NCBI GenBank assembly: GCA_043804925.1
Contig: JAZDIP010000059.1
Coordinates: 58,324 to 122,323, forward strand
Direction: 5' to 3'
Origin: ChocPot-Mid sp043804925
GTDB taxonomy: Bacteria > Bacteroidota > Ignavibacteria > Kapaibacteriales > UBA2268
DNA: 64,000 nt
Of the stretch, positions 51,644-61,165 are shown in pieces. Made by a program: the position numbers and the translations under genes. Each line of letters opens with the position of its first letter. Position 1 is the stretch's first letter. The notes under the pieces were generated by a model that saw only the letters and a list, made by a program, of their open reading frames with translations, did no database searches and was not told where the DNA came from.

Positions 51644-51677
51644 GAGATTGCTTCGTCACTGCGTTCCTCGCAATGAC
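51644..51677. repeat. Dispersed repeat GAGATTGCTTCGTCACT...CGCAATGAC
   Basis: Same family as the copies at about 1727 and 44534-44637, placed directly before the terminator hairpin. Confidence 0.75.
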
Positions 51678-51684
51678 AAAATAA

Positions 51685-51722
51685 AAGAAGTGAAGAATCC
51701 TTAACAGGTTTCTTCACTTCTT
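51685..51722 (+). terminator. Rho-independent terminator, copy of the 37333 hairpin
   Basis: AAGAAGTGAAGAA pairs perfectly with TTCTTCACTTCTT and is followed by a T-run. It would end the T9SS gene transcript from the left. Confidence 0.88.
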
Positions 51723-51732
51723 TTTTTGTATT

Positions 51733-51903
51733 TTAGTTCTTTAGTTCTATTGTTCTATAGTCTTTCCGTCTCCCGTCTCCCGTCTGCCGTCTGCCGTCTG
51801 CTGTCTGTCGTCCTTCCGTCCTTCCGTGCTTCCGTCCTTCCGTGCTTCCGTCCTTCCGTCTTTCCGTCCTTCTGTCTTTCCGTCCTTCCGTCCTTCAATC
51901 CTT
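51733..51903. repeat. Long composite array, 8-bp, 7-bp, then 8-bp period
   Basis: TTAGTTCT-type octamers (51733-51772) lead into CCGTCTC/CCGTCTG heptamers (51773-51807), then CCGTCCTT octamers (51808-51903), 22 units without a break. The first two blocks are the inverted counterpart of 37235-37330. Confidence 0.92.
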
Positions 51904-51922
51904 CGACAAGCTCAGGATGACG
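51902..51922. repeat. Dispersed repeat CTTCGACAAGCTCAGGATGAC
   Basis: Third copy of the motif also at 239-261 and 370-392 (there with TATGAC). AAGCTTCGACAAGCT at the second copy is a small hairpin. Confidence 0.8.
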
Positions 51923-51991
51923 GTTTTAGAAAATAGAAATAGATTACTGCTTGCGCAGGAATGACAAAATCCTTTTTCCTTTCTCCATTAA

Positions 51992-52040
51992 CTGTTGACT
52001 GCCGATTAACGACTGCCGACTAACAACTATTGACTACCGG
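51992..52040. repeat. Seven-unit heptamer array ending exactly at a stop codon
   Basis: CTGTTGA, CTGCCGA, TTAACGA, CTGCCGA, CTAACAA, CTATTGA, CTACCGG; the next three bases, CTA, are the minus-strand TAG of the following gene, still in register. Confidence 0.9.
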
Positions 52041-52970
52041 CTATTTGAACGGTGTCCAGACAAAGCTGCAAAAGGGAGCTACAAAAGGGTAGGTGAAAAA
52101 TGACAAACCGAAATCGGCTGAAAATTTTGAACTGCAAAGCCGCAGTCCGAGCATTACGGCAGTATTCGTAGGTTTACTGACATCGCTGTTCCAAAGTTCT
52201 CCAATAAAATGCAGGTCGTGCATATTGGAAAACTTTGTGTCCAATCCAAGACCAATACCAAAAGAACCGTCAGGATATCTGAGGTCAATATAGTTGTTTC
52301 CAAGTTTAACTTTGTTGTAGTCTTCACTGCCTGCTTTATAAAAGACAGCGGCAGTAACTGAAGAACGGTTGAGTGTTACGGTGCCAACTCCGTAATAATG
52401 TATCAAACGGTTGTCATGATTTACGAAACCAAGATTAGCCCCCAAAGCCAAACTTAACTTTTCAGATTTTGAGTTTAAATCCATATTAAGCAAAGTTACT
52501 TTAGCATTGGCAACCGAAATTTGCTGGTCTGAACGGATACTCGGTATAAAAGTTCTTCCGGCGGTAATACTGACTATATCACTAATACCTGCTCCTGCAT
52601 AAAAAAACAGCAATTCGAAATTGCCGATGAAATGATTGCTTTCGATGGGATTTGCTGTCGGCAAAAGAAAAATCCTGTGATTGTGGCGATAATAATCCCT
52701 AACTGCTTTTATTTCCAAAATCTGGTCTTCGTATATTGTCGCTGTTCCGATTTCTGTTGAAAATTTGATACCTTCGCCATCTTCGGGATGGCTGACCATC
52801 TCAACGACATAGCCCGAAAGAATATCACCGTTTACCAGTTTGATAACGTATAACTGATTTCTGTCGGGTGTTATTTCATCGAGAATTCCTTCCTCAGCAA
52901 ATAAATTATTTACCGGAAATATAAAGAGTAAAATATTTATATAAACAATTATTTTCAAGAATGATTTCAT
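52041..52970 (-). CDS. Secreted or outer-membrane protein of unknown function
   Basis: The start at 52970 (MKSFLKIIVYINILLFIF) gives a clean signal peptide ending near LFAE-EG; an in-frame ATG six codons upstream adds a polar head. The N-terminal domain (YVIKLVNGDILSGYVVEM ... GTATIYEDQILEI) looks like a small SH3-like barrel. The remainder is strand-rich with a terminal VWTPF, as in outer-membrane barrels. I do not recognise a family. It lies 24 bp upstream-side of rlmN on the same strand, possibly in the same transcript. Confidence 0.62.
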   Translation of the reverse strand: MKSFLKIIVYINILLFIFPVNNLFAEEGILDEITPDRNQLYVIKLVNGDILSGYVVEMVSHPEDGEGIKFSTEIGTATIYEDQILEIKAVRDYYRHNHRIFLLPTANPIESNHFIGNFELLFFYAGAGISDIVSITAGRTFIPSIRSDQQISVANAKVTLLNMDLNSKSEKLSLALGANLGFVNHDNRLIHYYGVGTVTLNRSSVTAAVFYKAGSEDYNKVKLGNNYIDLRYPDGSFGIGLGLDTKFSNMHDLHFIGELWNSDVSKPTNTAVMLGLRLCSSKFSADFGLSFFTYPFVAPFCSFVWTPFK

Positions 52971-53012
52971 ATAATACAATTTTTCCATTTATTTAATTAT
53001 ATAGAATGCATA

Positions 53013-54068
53013 TTAAGAATATCTTTTGGAATATGCAAGTTGACCACAAGCCGCATCAATATCTTTTCCGCTCGATGAGCGAATAAAAACATTAACTCCA
53101 AACGCTCTTAGCTTGTCTGCAAAAATATTTATTTCATCTTTTGTTGCTTCCTTAAATTCAATTTTTTCATTTCCTGAAAAAGATATATCATGATAAGGAA
53201 TAAGATTGACTTTTGAAAGAACCCGCTTTGTGATTTTTGACAGTCTTTTTGCATCATCATCCGAATTATTGACTCCTGTCAAAAAAATATATTCGAAAGT
53301 AATTGGCATTTGTGTTTTCCTGTAGAAATTTTCGATAGCATCACCAATGGCTCTTAAACTCACTTTTTCGGCATAGGGTATAAGTTGCTGCCTAATTATA
53401 TCAGTCGTAGCATGCAGAGAAACTGCAAGTTTGACTTTCAGTCCGCTTTCTGCGAGTTCTTCGATTTTTTTAATTATACCAACTGTTGAAACAGTAATTT
53501 TTTTTTGTGATAAAAATCTTACGGAAGGATGTGTGATAATTTTGATTGCATTAATAACATTTTTAAGGTTATACATTGGCTCACCCATTCCCATAAAAAC
53601 GATATTGCTTATTTTTACATTTTCGATTTTTTCTGCAAAAATAATTTGGTCAATTATTTCGGAAATTTCCAAATTCCGTTTAAAACCAATTTTCCCAGTA
53701 GCACAAAAGGTGCAATTTAAAGTACAGCCGACCTGGGATGAAACACAAAGAGTGAAACGTTCCGGGCGTTTTTCGTCGGGAATCAAAACAGTTTCAATTT
53801 TTTCTCCATCGCTTAATGTGAAAAGAAACTTGACAGTTCCATCGGTAGATTTTTGTGTTTGGTAACCGGTAATTGCATTAACTGCAAAATCTTTATTAAG
53901 TATTTCCCTGTATGTTTTTGGAATCGTCGTCATCTCCGAAAAATCATTGACTTTGTTTACATAAAGCTCTTTAAAAAGCTGTTCTGCCCTGTATTTCGGT
54001 TGGGAGTCCTCCAAAGTATAAGTCAGTAAATCTTCTAAACAGAGATTTTTTATTAATTTTTTCATCAT
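53013..54068 (-). CDS. rlmN: Dual-specificity RNA methyltransferase RlmN
   Basis: RlmN is a radical-SAM enzyme that methylates C2 of A2503 in 23S rRNA and A37 of some tRNAs. The Fe-S motif GCTLNCTFCATGKIGF (CxxxCxxC), GMGEPMYNL, and VSLHATTD are all present, and the methyl-carrying Cys lies in DIDAACGQLAY. The start at 54068 (MMKKLIKNL) gives 351 aa, the usual length; the frame is open 20 codons further but those residues are not conserved. It follows the DUF3276 gene closely. Confidence 0.94.
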   Translation of the reverse strand: MMKKLIKNLCLEDLLTYTLEDSQPKYRAEQLFKELYVNKVNDFSEMTTIPKTYREILNKDFAVNAITGYQTQKSTDGTVKFLFTLSDGEKIETVLIPDEKRPERFTLCVSSQVGCTLNCTFCATGKIGFKRNLEISEIIDQIIFAEKIENVKISNIVFMGMGEPMYNLKNVINAIKIITHPSVRFLSQKKITVSTVGIIKKIEELAESGLKVKLAVSLHATTDIIRQQLIPYAEKVSLRAIGDAIENFYRKTQMPITFEYIFLTGVNNSDDDAKRLSKITKRVLSKVNLIPYHDISFSGNEKIEFKEATKDEINIFADKLRAFGVNVFIRSSSGKDIDAACGQLAYSKRYS

Positions 54069-54128
54069 TATCGGTTTTGAAATATTTTTAAAGAGTGTAT
54101 GATACGATTTGATAAAATACAAATTCAA

Positions 54129-54404
54129 TTATGCTAAATCCGAATCGTATCTTTCTCTTCTTTCAATTGGTAAATCTCTAAAATAACTATCAAAAACAAA
54201 GCCCAATTCGTCTTTGAAATTTCCGATGTCCTCGTGAAATAACATAATATTAGTTCTTAGAAACCTTCCATCCTCCTGCTTACGGCTTTCGGTAATTTCC
54301 AGATAAGGGAAACCTTCGTTTGTTTTCTTAACATCAAAAAAATAAGTACGTTTGCCGGCTTTTACGCGGTTTTCATAAATCAATTCGTTGTTATACTTCT
54401 CCAT
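54129..54404 (-). CDS. DUF3276 (PUR-like nucleic-acid-binding) protein
   Basis: The 91-residue product matches the bacterial PUR-alpha-like DUF3276 family: NRVKAGKRTYFFDVKKTNEG, YLEITESRKQEDG, IMLFHEDIGNFKDEL. Structures of the family bind single-stranded nucleic acid. It is nearly universal in FCB bacteria. It lies 60 bp before rlmN on the same strand and may be co-transcribed. Confidence 0.9.
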   Translation of the reverse strand: MEKYNNELIYENRVKAGKRTYFFDVKKTNEGFPYLEITESRKQEDGRFLRTNIMLFHEDIGNFKDELGFVFDSYFRDLPIERRERYDSDLA

Positions 54405-54577
54405 GAAAAAAAATCCTCCATTATAAATACAATTAAATAATAATGCATATTCTGTTTAAACAAAATTAACATTTTATAGCAAAGCAGTATCAATCATTTT
54501 TTTTATATAAAGTGTTGACGTTCGGATATTATCGTAATAATGTGCCTCTGCTTTCTGAAAGATAAATATTAAATCGC

Positions 54578-55135
54578 TTATTTGCCTAAAAGTTTTTCGA
54601 TGTCGGCTTCAATGTCTTTTGGTTCCGTTTTTGTACCGAATCTTTTCGAGAGCATACCTTTGCGGTCAATAAGGAATTTTTCGAAATTCCACCTAATTGG
54701 CTCGTTTCCATCGCCTGTTAAATATTGAAATAATGGGTGTGCGTCTTCACCATTTACTTCGATTTTTGAGAACATCGGAAAAGTTACAGCAAACTCCTTT
54801 GTACAAAATTCATATATTTCTTTGTTAGTACCCGGTTCCTGTCCACTAAACTGATTACATGGAAAACCCAGGATTACAAATCCCTTGTCTTTGTATTTAC
54901 CATATAATTCCTGCAAACCTTTATACTGGGGTGTATATCCGCATTTACTGGCTACGTTAACTATTAATAAAACTTTGCCTTTGTAATCCTCTAAGGAAAC
55001 CTCTTTTCCATCAATGGTGTTGGCTTTATATACATAAACAAGATGGTTGAAAACTCTTCTGTCCTGACTATGCATAGTGTTTACAGTTATTGCAACTAAA
55101 ATTACAACCAGGAAAATGTTAAATAATACTTTCAT
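54578..55135 (-). CDS. Glutathione peroxidase-family thiol peroxidase, exported
   Basis: The 185-residue protein has a signal sequence (FNIFLVVILVAITVNTMHS-Q), so it acts in the periplasm. The peroxidatic Cys is C65 in NVASKCGYT, the second Cys C93 in GFPCNQFSGQEPG, and the Q and W of the catalytic set are in FSGQ and RWNF. Bacterial members usually take electrons from thioredoxin rather than glutathione. It lies alone. Confidence 0.93.
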   Translation of the reverse strand: MKVLFNIFLVVILVAITVNTMHSQDRRVFNHLVYVYKANTIDGKEVSLEDYKGKVLLIVNVASKCGYTPQYKGLQELYGKYKDKGFVILGFPCNQFSGQEPGTNKEIYEFCTKEFAVTFPMFSKIEVNGEDAHPLFQYLTGDGNEPIRWNFEKFLIDRKGMLSKRFGTKTEPKDIEADIEKLLGK

Positions 55136-55664
55136 TTCTTTTCTCCGTTTATTTATTGATTTTTTTGAAGTTTAGAAGTTTTCTGAGTATTATTATTGTA
55201 ATGACTGAGCAAGTTTAGGGATTAAAAAATTATTTTTTTGGAACAAAGCTGTTTTATTTGTGTATTTATTCATAAGAAGATTTTTTGAAAAATTTTTAGA
55301 TTATGGAAAGGAAACAGCGATGGATAAGCTTATGAATAATTGGATTGGAAGACTAAGTTTTCCTTTTGTATTTATCACATTTCTTTTTTGTTGCAGGAAT
55401 AGTATCCTTTATATTAAACTATCTTACATAAGGGAAGTGTTTATTGAATATTATAGATTTTTTAAATAAAATAAATTTAGTTAGGCAAATTACAACCGTA
55501 AATAAAACGGAATATAAATAGAGGAATTTGGATTTTGTAGTCAACAGAATTGAAGATATTTGGAAATAATAATTTGACAAAAAAACACAAATTAATTGAA
55601 AAATCATTTAGAGATTTTTTTTAAATCGACTTTCCCATTTCCATTCCTATTTCGTCATATATCC
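55136..55664. other. Gene-poor gap with one doubtful small ORF
   Basis: The AT-rich stretch between the peroxidase and the aldo-keto reductase has no repeat array. One frame, 55320-55469 (+), MDKLMNNWIGRLSFPFVFITF, has a plausible GGAAAGGAAA site and one hydrophobic helix and might be a small membrane peptide, but nothing else supports it. Confidence 0.35.
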
Positions 55665-56486
55665 TTATTCAATTTGACTTGGGTCCCATGCGACACGATA
55701 ATTTTCATTGAAACTTTCGAGAATTTCCATATCATCTTCGGATATTTCAAAGTCAAATACATCTGCATTTTCCTTAATCCGGGTAGGATTAACAGATTTT
55801 GGTAAAACTATAGTTCCGACCTGCAGTGCCCATCTAATCATAATCTGCGCAGGAGTTTTTGAATATTGTTCAGCTAAAGCAATCAATTTCGGGTCATTGA
55901 ATTTCTTGCCCCTGACAAGCGGCGTATATGCTTCAACCAAAATATTCCTTCTTGTGCAATATGCAAGTATTTCTCTTTGATACAAATACGGACTGAACTC
56001 AACCTGATTAACAAGAGGTTTGAATGGCGAGCCGTGAAGAATTTCCTCAATATGCCTCAAAGTATAGTTACTTACACCAATAGCGTTTACTTTGTTGTCA
56101 TCATAAAGTTGAATTAAAGCTCTCCATGTATCGCATCTGGTTTTTGGCTGGGGCCAATGAATCAAATACAAGTCAATATAATCGAATTTCAGTTTTCTCA
56201 AACTTTTATGGAATGCATTAATAGTATTGTCAAATCCCTGGTCGGAATTCCAAACCTTTGTTGTGACAAATACTTCTTCCCGTGGGATGCCACTTTCCCT
56301 GACAGCTCTGCCAACATCTTCTTCATTGGCATAAAGTGATGCAGTGTCTATATGCCTGTATCCCATATCAAGAGCATAACGGACTGCTTCATAAGTTTCC
56401 TTCCCCGGTTTGCTTAGGTATGTGCCAAGACCGAGTGCAGGAATTTCAACATTATTATTTAACCTTAATTTTGTATTTAAATCCAT
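55665..56486 (-). CDS. Aldo-keto reductase
   Basis: This cytoplasmic NADPH-dependent carbonyl reductase is of the 2,5-diketo-D-gluconate reductase/prostaglandin synthase type (AKR5-like). The 273 residues carry the full catalytic tetrad: D47 (YRHIDTA), Y52 (SLYANE), K77 (VTTKVWN) and H110 (YLIHWPQP). VNQVEFSPYL and VLPKSVNPTRIKEN bind cofactor. The substrate is not predictable. It is divergent from the M1 peptidase gene with a 113-bp spacer. Confidence 0.93.
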   Translation of the reverse strand: MDLNTKLRLNNNVEIPALGLGTYLSKPGKETYEAVRYALDMGYRHIDTASLYANEEDVGRAVRESGIPREEVFVTTKVWNSDQGFDNTINAFHKSLRKLKFDYIDLYLIHWPQPKTRCDTWRALIQLYDDNKVNAIGVSNYTLRHIEEILHGSPFKPLVNQVEFSPYLYQREILAYCTRRNILVEAYTPLVRGKKFNDPKLIALAEQYSKTPAQIMIRWALQVGTIVLPKSVNPTRIKENADVFDFEISEDDMEILESFNENYRVAWDPSQIE

Positions 56487-56599
56487 AGCTGTACCCCGGT
56501 AACTATTATTAAAATTATATTTAATTAAGGAACTTAAATATTTTTTGATATATTTGAAACCTAAATTAGTAAAAATTTTTTAAATTTATAATAAATTTT

Positions 56600-58759
56600 A
56601 TGAAATTATTTAATACATTGATTTTATTATTGGTTTTTACCAATATTTTAAATGCTCAGAAAGTTCCGGATTATTTGATGCCGGACGGACAAATATTCGA
56701 TAAAGCAAATTATAGTAATAATTATAAACCAAAATATAATCCTCAATTGTTGAAGGAGTATGTAGAACTAGACAGAAGAAACTACGATGTTCTCAGATAT
56801 GATTTATATATGGATTGGTATGATATAATCAATAATAATTACCACGAAGGTGCTTTAATTAAGTTTTACGGAGTAAATATGATTCAACTTGTCATTCTCG
56901 AGGACAATACTGAATTTATCGAATTGGATGCTTTGAATCTGAATATTGAAAGAATTTTAATCAATGGACAAGCATCTGCCAATTCAAATAAAAAAACATT
57001 TGGAATATTAAAGGTAGATTTTAATCAAGCTTTTAATGCCGGTGATACTGTTTCTCTCAATATTTATTACAATTTCTCAACAACTGACAATGAAGGCGGT
57101 ATAAATGTTTACGAAAAAGGCACTGCTATTGACTTTGGTCCTCCTCCGGATTACGATACAGTTTTTATAGAAGAAAAAATTGTATATACAATGGCTGAAC
57201 CGATAGATGCACGTACCTGGATCCCATGCAACGACAGGCCTTATGATAAAGCACTTAGCACTTTTACTGTTAAAGTTCCAAAGGACTACACTGTAACTTC
57301 AAATGGTATTTTAAAAAATACTATTGCTGTCGAGGATTCGACAACATTTTATTGGGAGCATAAATATCCTCTTGCAACATACCTTATGCATGCCGCCGCA
57401 AGCAAATATCATTACTATTATGATTGGTACAAACGGGTAACTAACCCGGAAGATTCAATCAAAATCGAATACTATGTTTGGGAAAAAGATTTTCAGGATA
57501 CTTCAAGCGACGGAATGACTTACAATGCGACTTATGCTTTTAGGAATAGTGTCAAGATGATGGAATTTTACTCAACAATATTTGGTGAATATCCTTACGA
57601 AAGATATGGTATGGTTGCTGTTCAAGATTGTTGGTTTGGAGGCATGGAGCATCAAACTATAACAACTTTGCATAGAAACGTTCTGCGTAAAATTACCAGA
57701 TGGGGAAGTAACGGCGATAATGGTAATCAGATGGTAATTGCTCACGAAATGTCTCACCAGTGGTTGGGTGATTTAATAACCTGTGCATCTTGGAATGATA
57801 TTTGGATAAACGAAGGCGGAGCTGTTTGGAGCGAAACACTTTGGCAGGGCAGAAACAGTGAAATAAGTTATGATTGGGCTGTATGGGGGAAAATGCAAAC
57901 ATATTTGGATATTAATAATGAAAATTTACAACCACCGATATATGCTCCGTCAATAGATAATGTTTTTAATTATGCTACAACGTATATGAAATCCGGTTCC
58001 GTTTATCACATGCTTGGAGTAATGTTCGGCAAAGAAAATTTTCTGCAAATATTAAGGGATATGTTCTCTGTATATGGCTATAATTCTTTGGATACTGAAG
58101 AATTCAAAAATTTCCTGAAAACAAAAGTCGAGAATCCTCCGGTTGATTTAGACACATTCTTCAATCAGTGGATTTACAAAGCGGGGCATCCTGTCTATCT
58201 GGTTACGAATTCTACGAGAATGTTTGTTGAAAATGAAGATTATGAGGTTACAGTCAACCTTGCACAGTTGCAGGAAGGCGAAGATATACCCGATGTTTTT
58301 CATACATTGCTTTGGTTAAAGTTTCATGGTCCCGACGGATTGGTTTATATTGACAGTTTGGTTAACTATGAAAAGAATGAAACTTTTATTTTCAGGTTGC
58401 CATTCAAACCTGATTCAATGGAAATTGACACTTTTAAAACATTGTGTACTGTTGCTTCTTATATTACCTATATTGATGAACCGAACTTGAATGAAAATCT
58501 AGTTGCTAATGTATATCCCAATCCGATTATCGAGGGATATAAAGGATATTTAAATTTAGAAATCCTAAACGATTCATTTACAGAGATTGAATTATTCGAT
58601 AACTTTTGCAGAAAAATCAGCACAATACATTTAGGATACTTGAACAAGGGTCCTCATTTGTTCAATATTCCAACGCTGAATTTGGCATCAGGAATATATT
58701 CAATAATAATTAAAAGTGCCGGGAATTATATTTCAAAAAGATTCACAGTGATAAATTAA
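56600..58759 (+). CDS. Secreted M1-family metallo-aminopeptidase with T9SS sorting domain
   Basis: The 719-residue protein has a signal peptide (LFNTLILLLVFTNILNA-Q). The catalytic M1 domain shows GGMEHQ (347-352, in place of GAMEN) and HEMSHQW (382-388, HExxH), followed by WINEGGAVW with the third zinc ligand Glu about 18 residues on. The N-terminal beta saddle contains EPIDARTWIPCND, and the C-terminus (NVYPNPIIEGYKGYLNLEI ... SGIYSIIIKSAG) directs T9SS export. It cleaves N-terminal residues from peptides outside the cell. Confidence 0.92.
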   Translation: MKLFNTLILLLVFTNILNAQKVPDYLMPDGQIFDKANYSNNYKPKYNPQLLKEYVELDRRNYDVLRYDLYMDWYDIINNNYHEGALIKFYGVNMIQLVILEDNTEFIELDALNLNIERILINGQASANSNKKTFGILKVDFNQAFNAGDTVSLNIYYNFSTTDNEGGINVYEKGTAIDFGPPPDYDTVFIEEKIVYTMAEPIDARTWIPCNDRPYDKALSTFTVKVPKDYTVTSNGILKNTIAVEDSTTFYWEHKYPLATYLMHAAASKYHYYYDWYKRVTNPEDSIKIEYYVWEKDFQDTSSDGMTYNATYAFRNSVKMMEFYSTIFGEYPYERYGMVAVQDCWFGGMEHQTITTLHRNVLRKITRWGSNGDNGNQMVIAHEMSHQWLGDLITCASWNDIWINEGGAVWSETLWQGRNSEISYDWAVWGKMQTYLDINNENLQPPIYAPSIDNVFNYATTYMKSGSVYHMLGVMFGKENFLQILRDMFSVYGYNSLDTEEFKNFLKTKVENPPVDLDTFFNQWIYKAGHPVYLVTNSTRMFVENEDYEVTVNLAQLQEGEDIPDVFHTLLWLKFHGPDGLVYIDSLVNYEKNETFIFRLPFKPDSMEIDTFKTLCTVASYITYIDEPNLNENLVANVYPNPIIEGYKGYLNLEILNDSFTEIELFDNFCRKISTIHLGYLNKGPHLFNIPTLNLASGIYSIIIKSAGNYISKRFTVIN

Positions 58760-58848
58760 ACTTAAATTATTTTAGTAGAAGATGATTTGCAGGTTGTTGA
58801 GCAATCATTAAATACGAAAATCATTTTACCTGAGTATTAACAGATGTT

Positions 58849-59052
58849 GACCGAAAGAGTTTTTGGTACAACGATGTTCACTTTGTTCAGAATAGTTTGT
58901 GATTGCTTAATGATATTCTTGATACTGTGTTTAGTCCGGGAAAACAAATGCCCGGAGCGGTTCCGACTACCATGATTCTCAACAACACCCTCATCGAGCT
59001 GGTGGAAGATATATCATATATATTTGATCACTCGATCAATTTATCACAATAA
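58849..59052 (+). pseudogene. Unidentified gene relic with an internal stop
   Basis: One frame reads DRKSFWYNDVHFVQNSL, TGA at 58900, then LLNDILDTVFSPGKQMPG ... TTMILNNTLIELVED and stops at 59050. The stretch is more GC-rich and codon-like than the spacer around it. Replacing TGA by CGA would make one open frame. I do not recognise the protein. It overlaps the 3' end of the leftward propeller gene by 17 bp. Confidence 0.45.
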
Positions 59053-61165
59053 AAGGTTTTGTGTGAATTATATTTTCATTCACCAGTCTTATAAAATAAA
59101 TACCAGAAGGAATCCGGTTTTTTAATTGAAAGTGATGGTTCCCTTTATCCAAATTGCCATTGAATAAGGTTTCCATTTTATTCCCGGTTGAATTATACAA
59201 TTCAATGATTTGTTCTCCCTTTTTTACTGAATAATAATTTATCACATCGGTTAAAACAAAAGGATTTGGAAAAGAAAAATATGATTCGGAATTAACTGTT
59301 TCATTTACTGCTAAAGTGTTAGTCGTACTTCTAAAAATACCGCTACCTAATGAACCGGCAAGAAGGTTTTCATCATTATCAAAAGCCAGAGTTTTTATAT
59401 TTAGATTTTTTAAACCGGAATTTATTTTTTGCCAATTCAGTCCCATGTCCCGTGATATATAAACTCCTCCGCCATCTGTTGCTGCAAAGAGTTGTCCTAC
59501 ACTGTTTACAACCAAATCCAGAATTATTTTGTTTTCAAGACCTTCATTGACCTGAAACCAGTTTTTACCTTTGTCTGTTGTTTTAAATATCCCCTGATGT
59601 AAAGTAGCTGCAAAGATATTATTTTCATATGTAATCAATTTAATTATTGTTGCAAAACCTAATCCATTATTTGCTTCTATCCATGTGCTACCAAGATCAT
59701 CGGAAACAAAGACACCTTGGTTTGATAAAATTATAATTGAATTGCTATTAGTTACAGTGATTGATTTTACATTTCTTAATAATTTATTTGATTCACTAAT
59801 CGATGTCCATGTATCACCGTAATCTGTTGAAAGAGAAACTCCATCAAATGTACCGGCTAAAATCGAATTGCCCAGATAATATTTATAGCAAAGTGCTTTA
59901 ACTTCCATGTTCTTACAAAGGGAATCCGGGCTGTTATATTGATACGACTTCACACAGCTAAATGAACTTATTAGACAATCTGAGGAAATATAGATATTAT
60001 CTTGATTGTCTTTTTCCAAAACTGGAAAAATTATTTCACAACCTGTTATTTTTTGTTTATAATGTATTTCGGAGGTCTCGGCAATGTCAACAACTATTTG
60101 CCATCCTGCACTTACCCAAAAATCGTCATTATTGGCAACCACCATATCATAAATATCACAGCCGGTCATCCCAATTTTAATCCAACTTTCTCCACCATCA
60201 ACTGATTTAAAAACATTTCCTCGATCGGATCCCGCATAAATAATATCGTTGTACTTGCTCATAGCACTTATAGAATGATTTCCAATTTCACCCGGAATCT
60301 CAACCCAATTACTTCCCAAGTTAGTTGATTTAAACATTACACTTTGACTACATGAAGCCAGGATATCTCCATGTTCGTTCTGAATAAAGGAATATAGAAT
60401 TTGTTTGTTAGTATTATAACATTGCTTCCAATTTTCACCATAATCAGTTGATACATAAATTTGAGAATTGTGAGATGTTAAGCTATCAATGGCAAGTGCA
60501 CCTATAAAAAGATAACCCTCATTTGATACAAAAAGAGATTTGACATGAAAATCACTAAGTCCATTATTAATTTCATGCCAGCTCTTACCACTGTCGGTAG
60601 ACCTGTAAACTCCCAAACCGGATGTACCTGCAAAAATATATCCATTTTCAGCGATGGTTATACAAAAAACAGGTAAATCGGTTTCGAATATTTTATTCCA
60701 TAATATTCCATCATCTGTTGATTTGAGTATATAACCGGCATTTTTAGCTGAATGATGATATCCGTTAGCTGTGTAAATAGTGCCATCTTTATCAATAGCA
60801 ATTGAGTTGGTCTCACTGAAATTTTCCTGAAATGTCATATTAATCCAGTCCTTACCTGAATTCGTTGACCTGTAAACTCCTTCATTAGTTCCTGCCAAGT
60901 AATTCCCTAATTTTGTAATAACCAATGAATATACCCACCTATTCGGTAATAAGCTTTTACTGCAAATCCCTGTTTGATCAGATATCCTATAAATACCATT
61001 AAGGTTATTTCCTGTATAGATGTTACCCTGGTTATCTGTCATCATGCTATAAATCCTTTCTCCAAAATCATTAGGTATCTGTTCCCAATATTCTTGTGAT
61101 GCAAGGCGGTTGCCAAGGGTAAAGATACAAACAATCCAAATAAAAAACTGTAGCTTTGATATCAT
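59036..61165 (-). CDS. Secreted BNR/Ycf48-like beta-propeller protein with T9SS sorting domain
   Basis: The start at 61165 is chosen for its GGAG site and signal peptide (MISKLQFFIWIVCIF); the frame is open 24 codons further without either. The 709 residues are mostly repeated blades with the Asp-box pattern S-x-D-x-G-x-x-W (YRSTNSGKDWIN, YRSTDSGKSWHE, FKSVDGGESWIK, FKTTDKGKNWFQ), about a dozen in all, likely two propellers. The C-terminus is a T9SS type A domain (SFPNPFVLTDVINYY ... SGIYFIRLVNEN). Such Asp-box proteins are often sialidase-like folds without activity; no catalytic Arg triad was identified. Confidence 0.83.
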   Translation of the reverse strand: MISKLQFFIWIVCIFTLGNRLASQEYWEQIPNDFGERIYSMMTDNQGNIYTGNNLNGIYRISDQTGICSKSLLPNRWVYSLVITKLGNYLAGTNEGVYRSTNSGKDWINMTFQENFSETNSIAIDKDGTIYTANGYHHSAKNAGYILKSTDDGILWNKIFETDLPVFCITIAENGYIFAGTSGLGVYRSTDSGKSWHEINNGLSDFHVKSLFVSNEGYLFIGALAIDSLTSHNSQIYVSTDYGENWKQCYNTNKQILYSFIQNEHGDILASCSQSVMFKSTNLGSNWVEIPGEIGNHSISAMSKYNDIIYAGSDRGNVFKSVDGGESWIKIGMTGCDIYDMVVANNDDFWVSAGWQIVVDIAETSEIHYKQKITGCEIIFPVLEKDNQDNIYISSDCLISSFSCVKSYQYNSPDSLCKNMEVKALCYKYYLGNSILAGTFDGVSLSTDYGDTWTSISESNKLLRNVKSITVTNSNSIIILSNQGVFVSDDLGSTWIEANNGLGFATIIKLITYENNIFAATLHQGIFKTTDKGKNWFQVNEGLENKIILDLVVNSVGQLFAATDGGGVYISRDMGLNWQKINSGLKNLNIKTLAFDNDENLLAGSLGSGIFRSTTNTLAVNETVNSESYFSFPNPFVLTDVINYYSVKKGEQIIELYNSTGNKMETLFNGNLDKGNHHFQLKNRIPSGIYFIRLVNENIIHTKPFIVIN

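Noticed and set aside
51726..51920. ORF translating as repeated LPSF/RPSV
   Set aside because: It is a chance frame through the CCGTCCTT octamer array; a 7/8-bp period keeps no codon frame.
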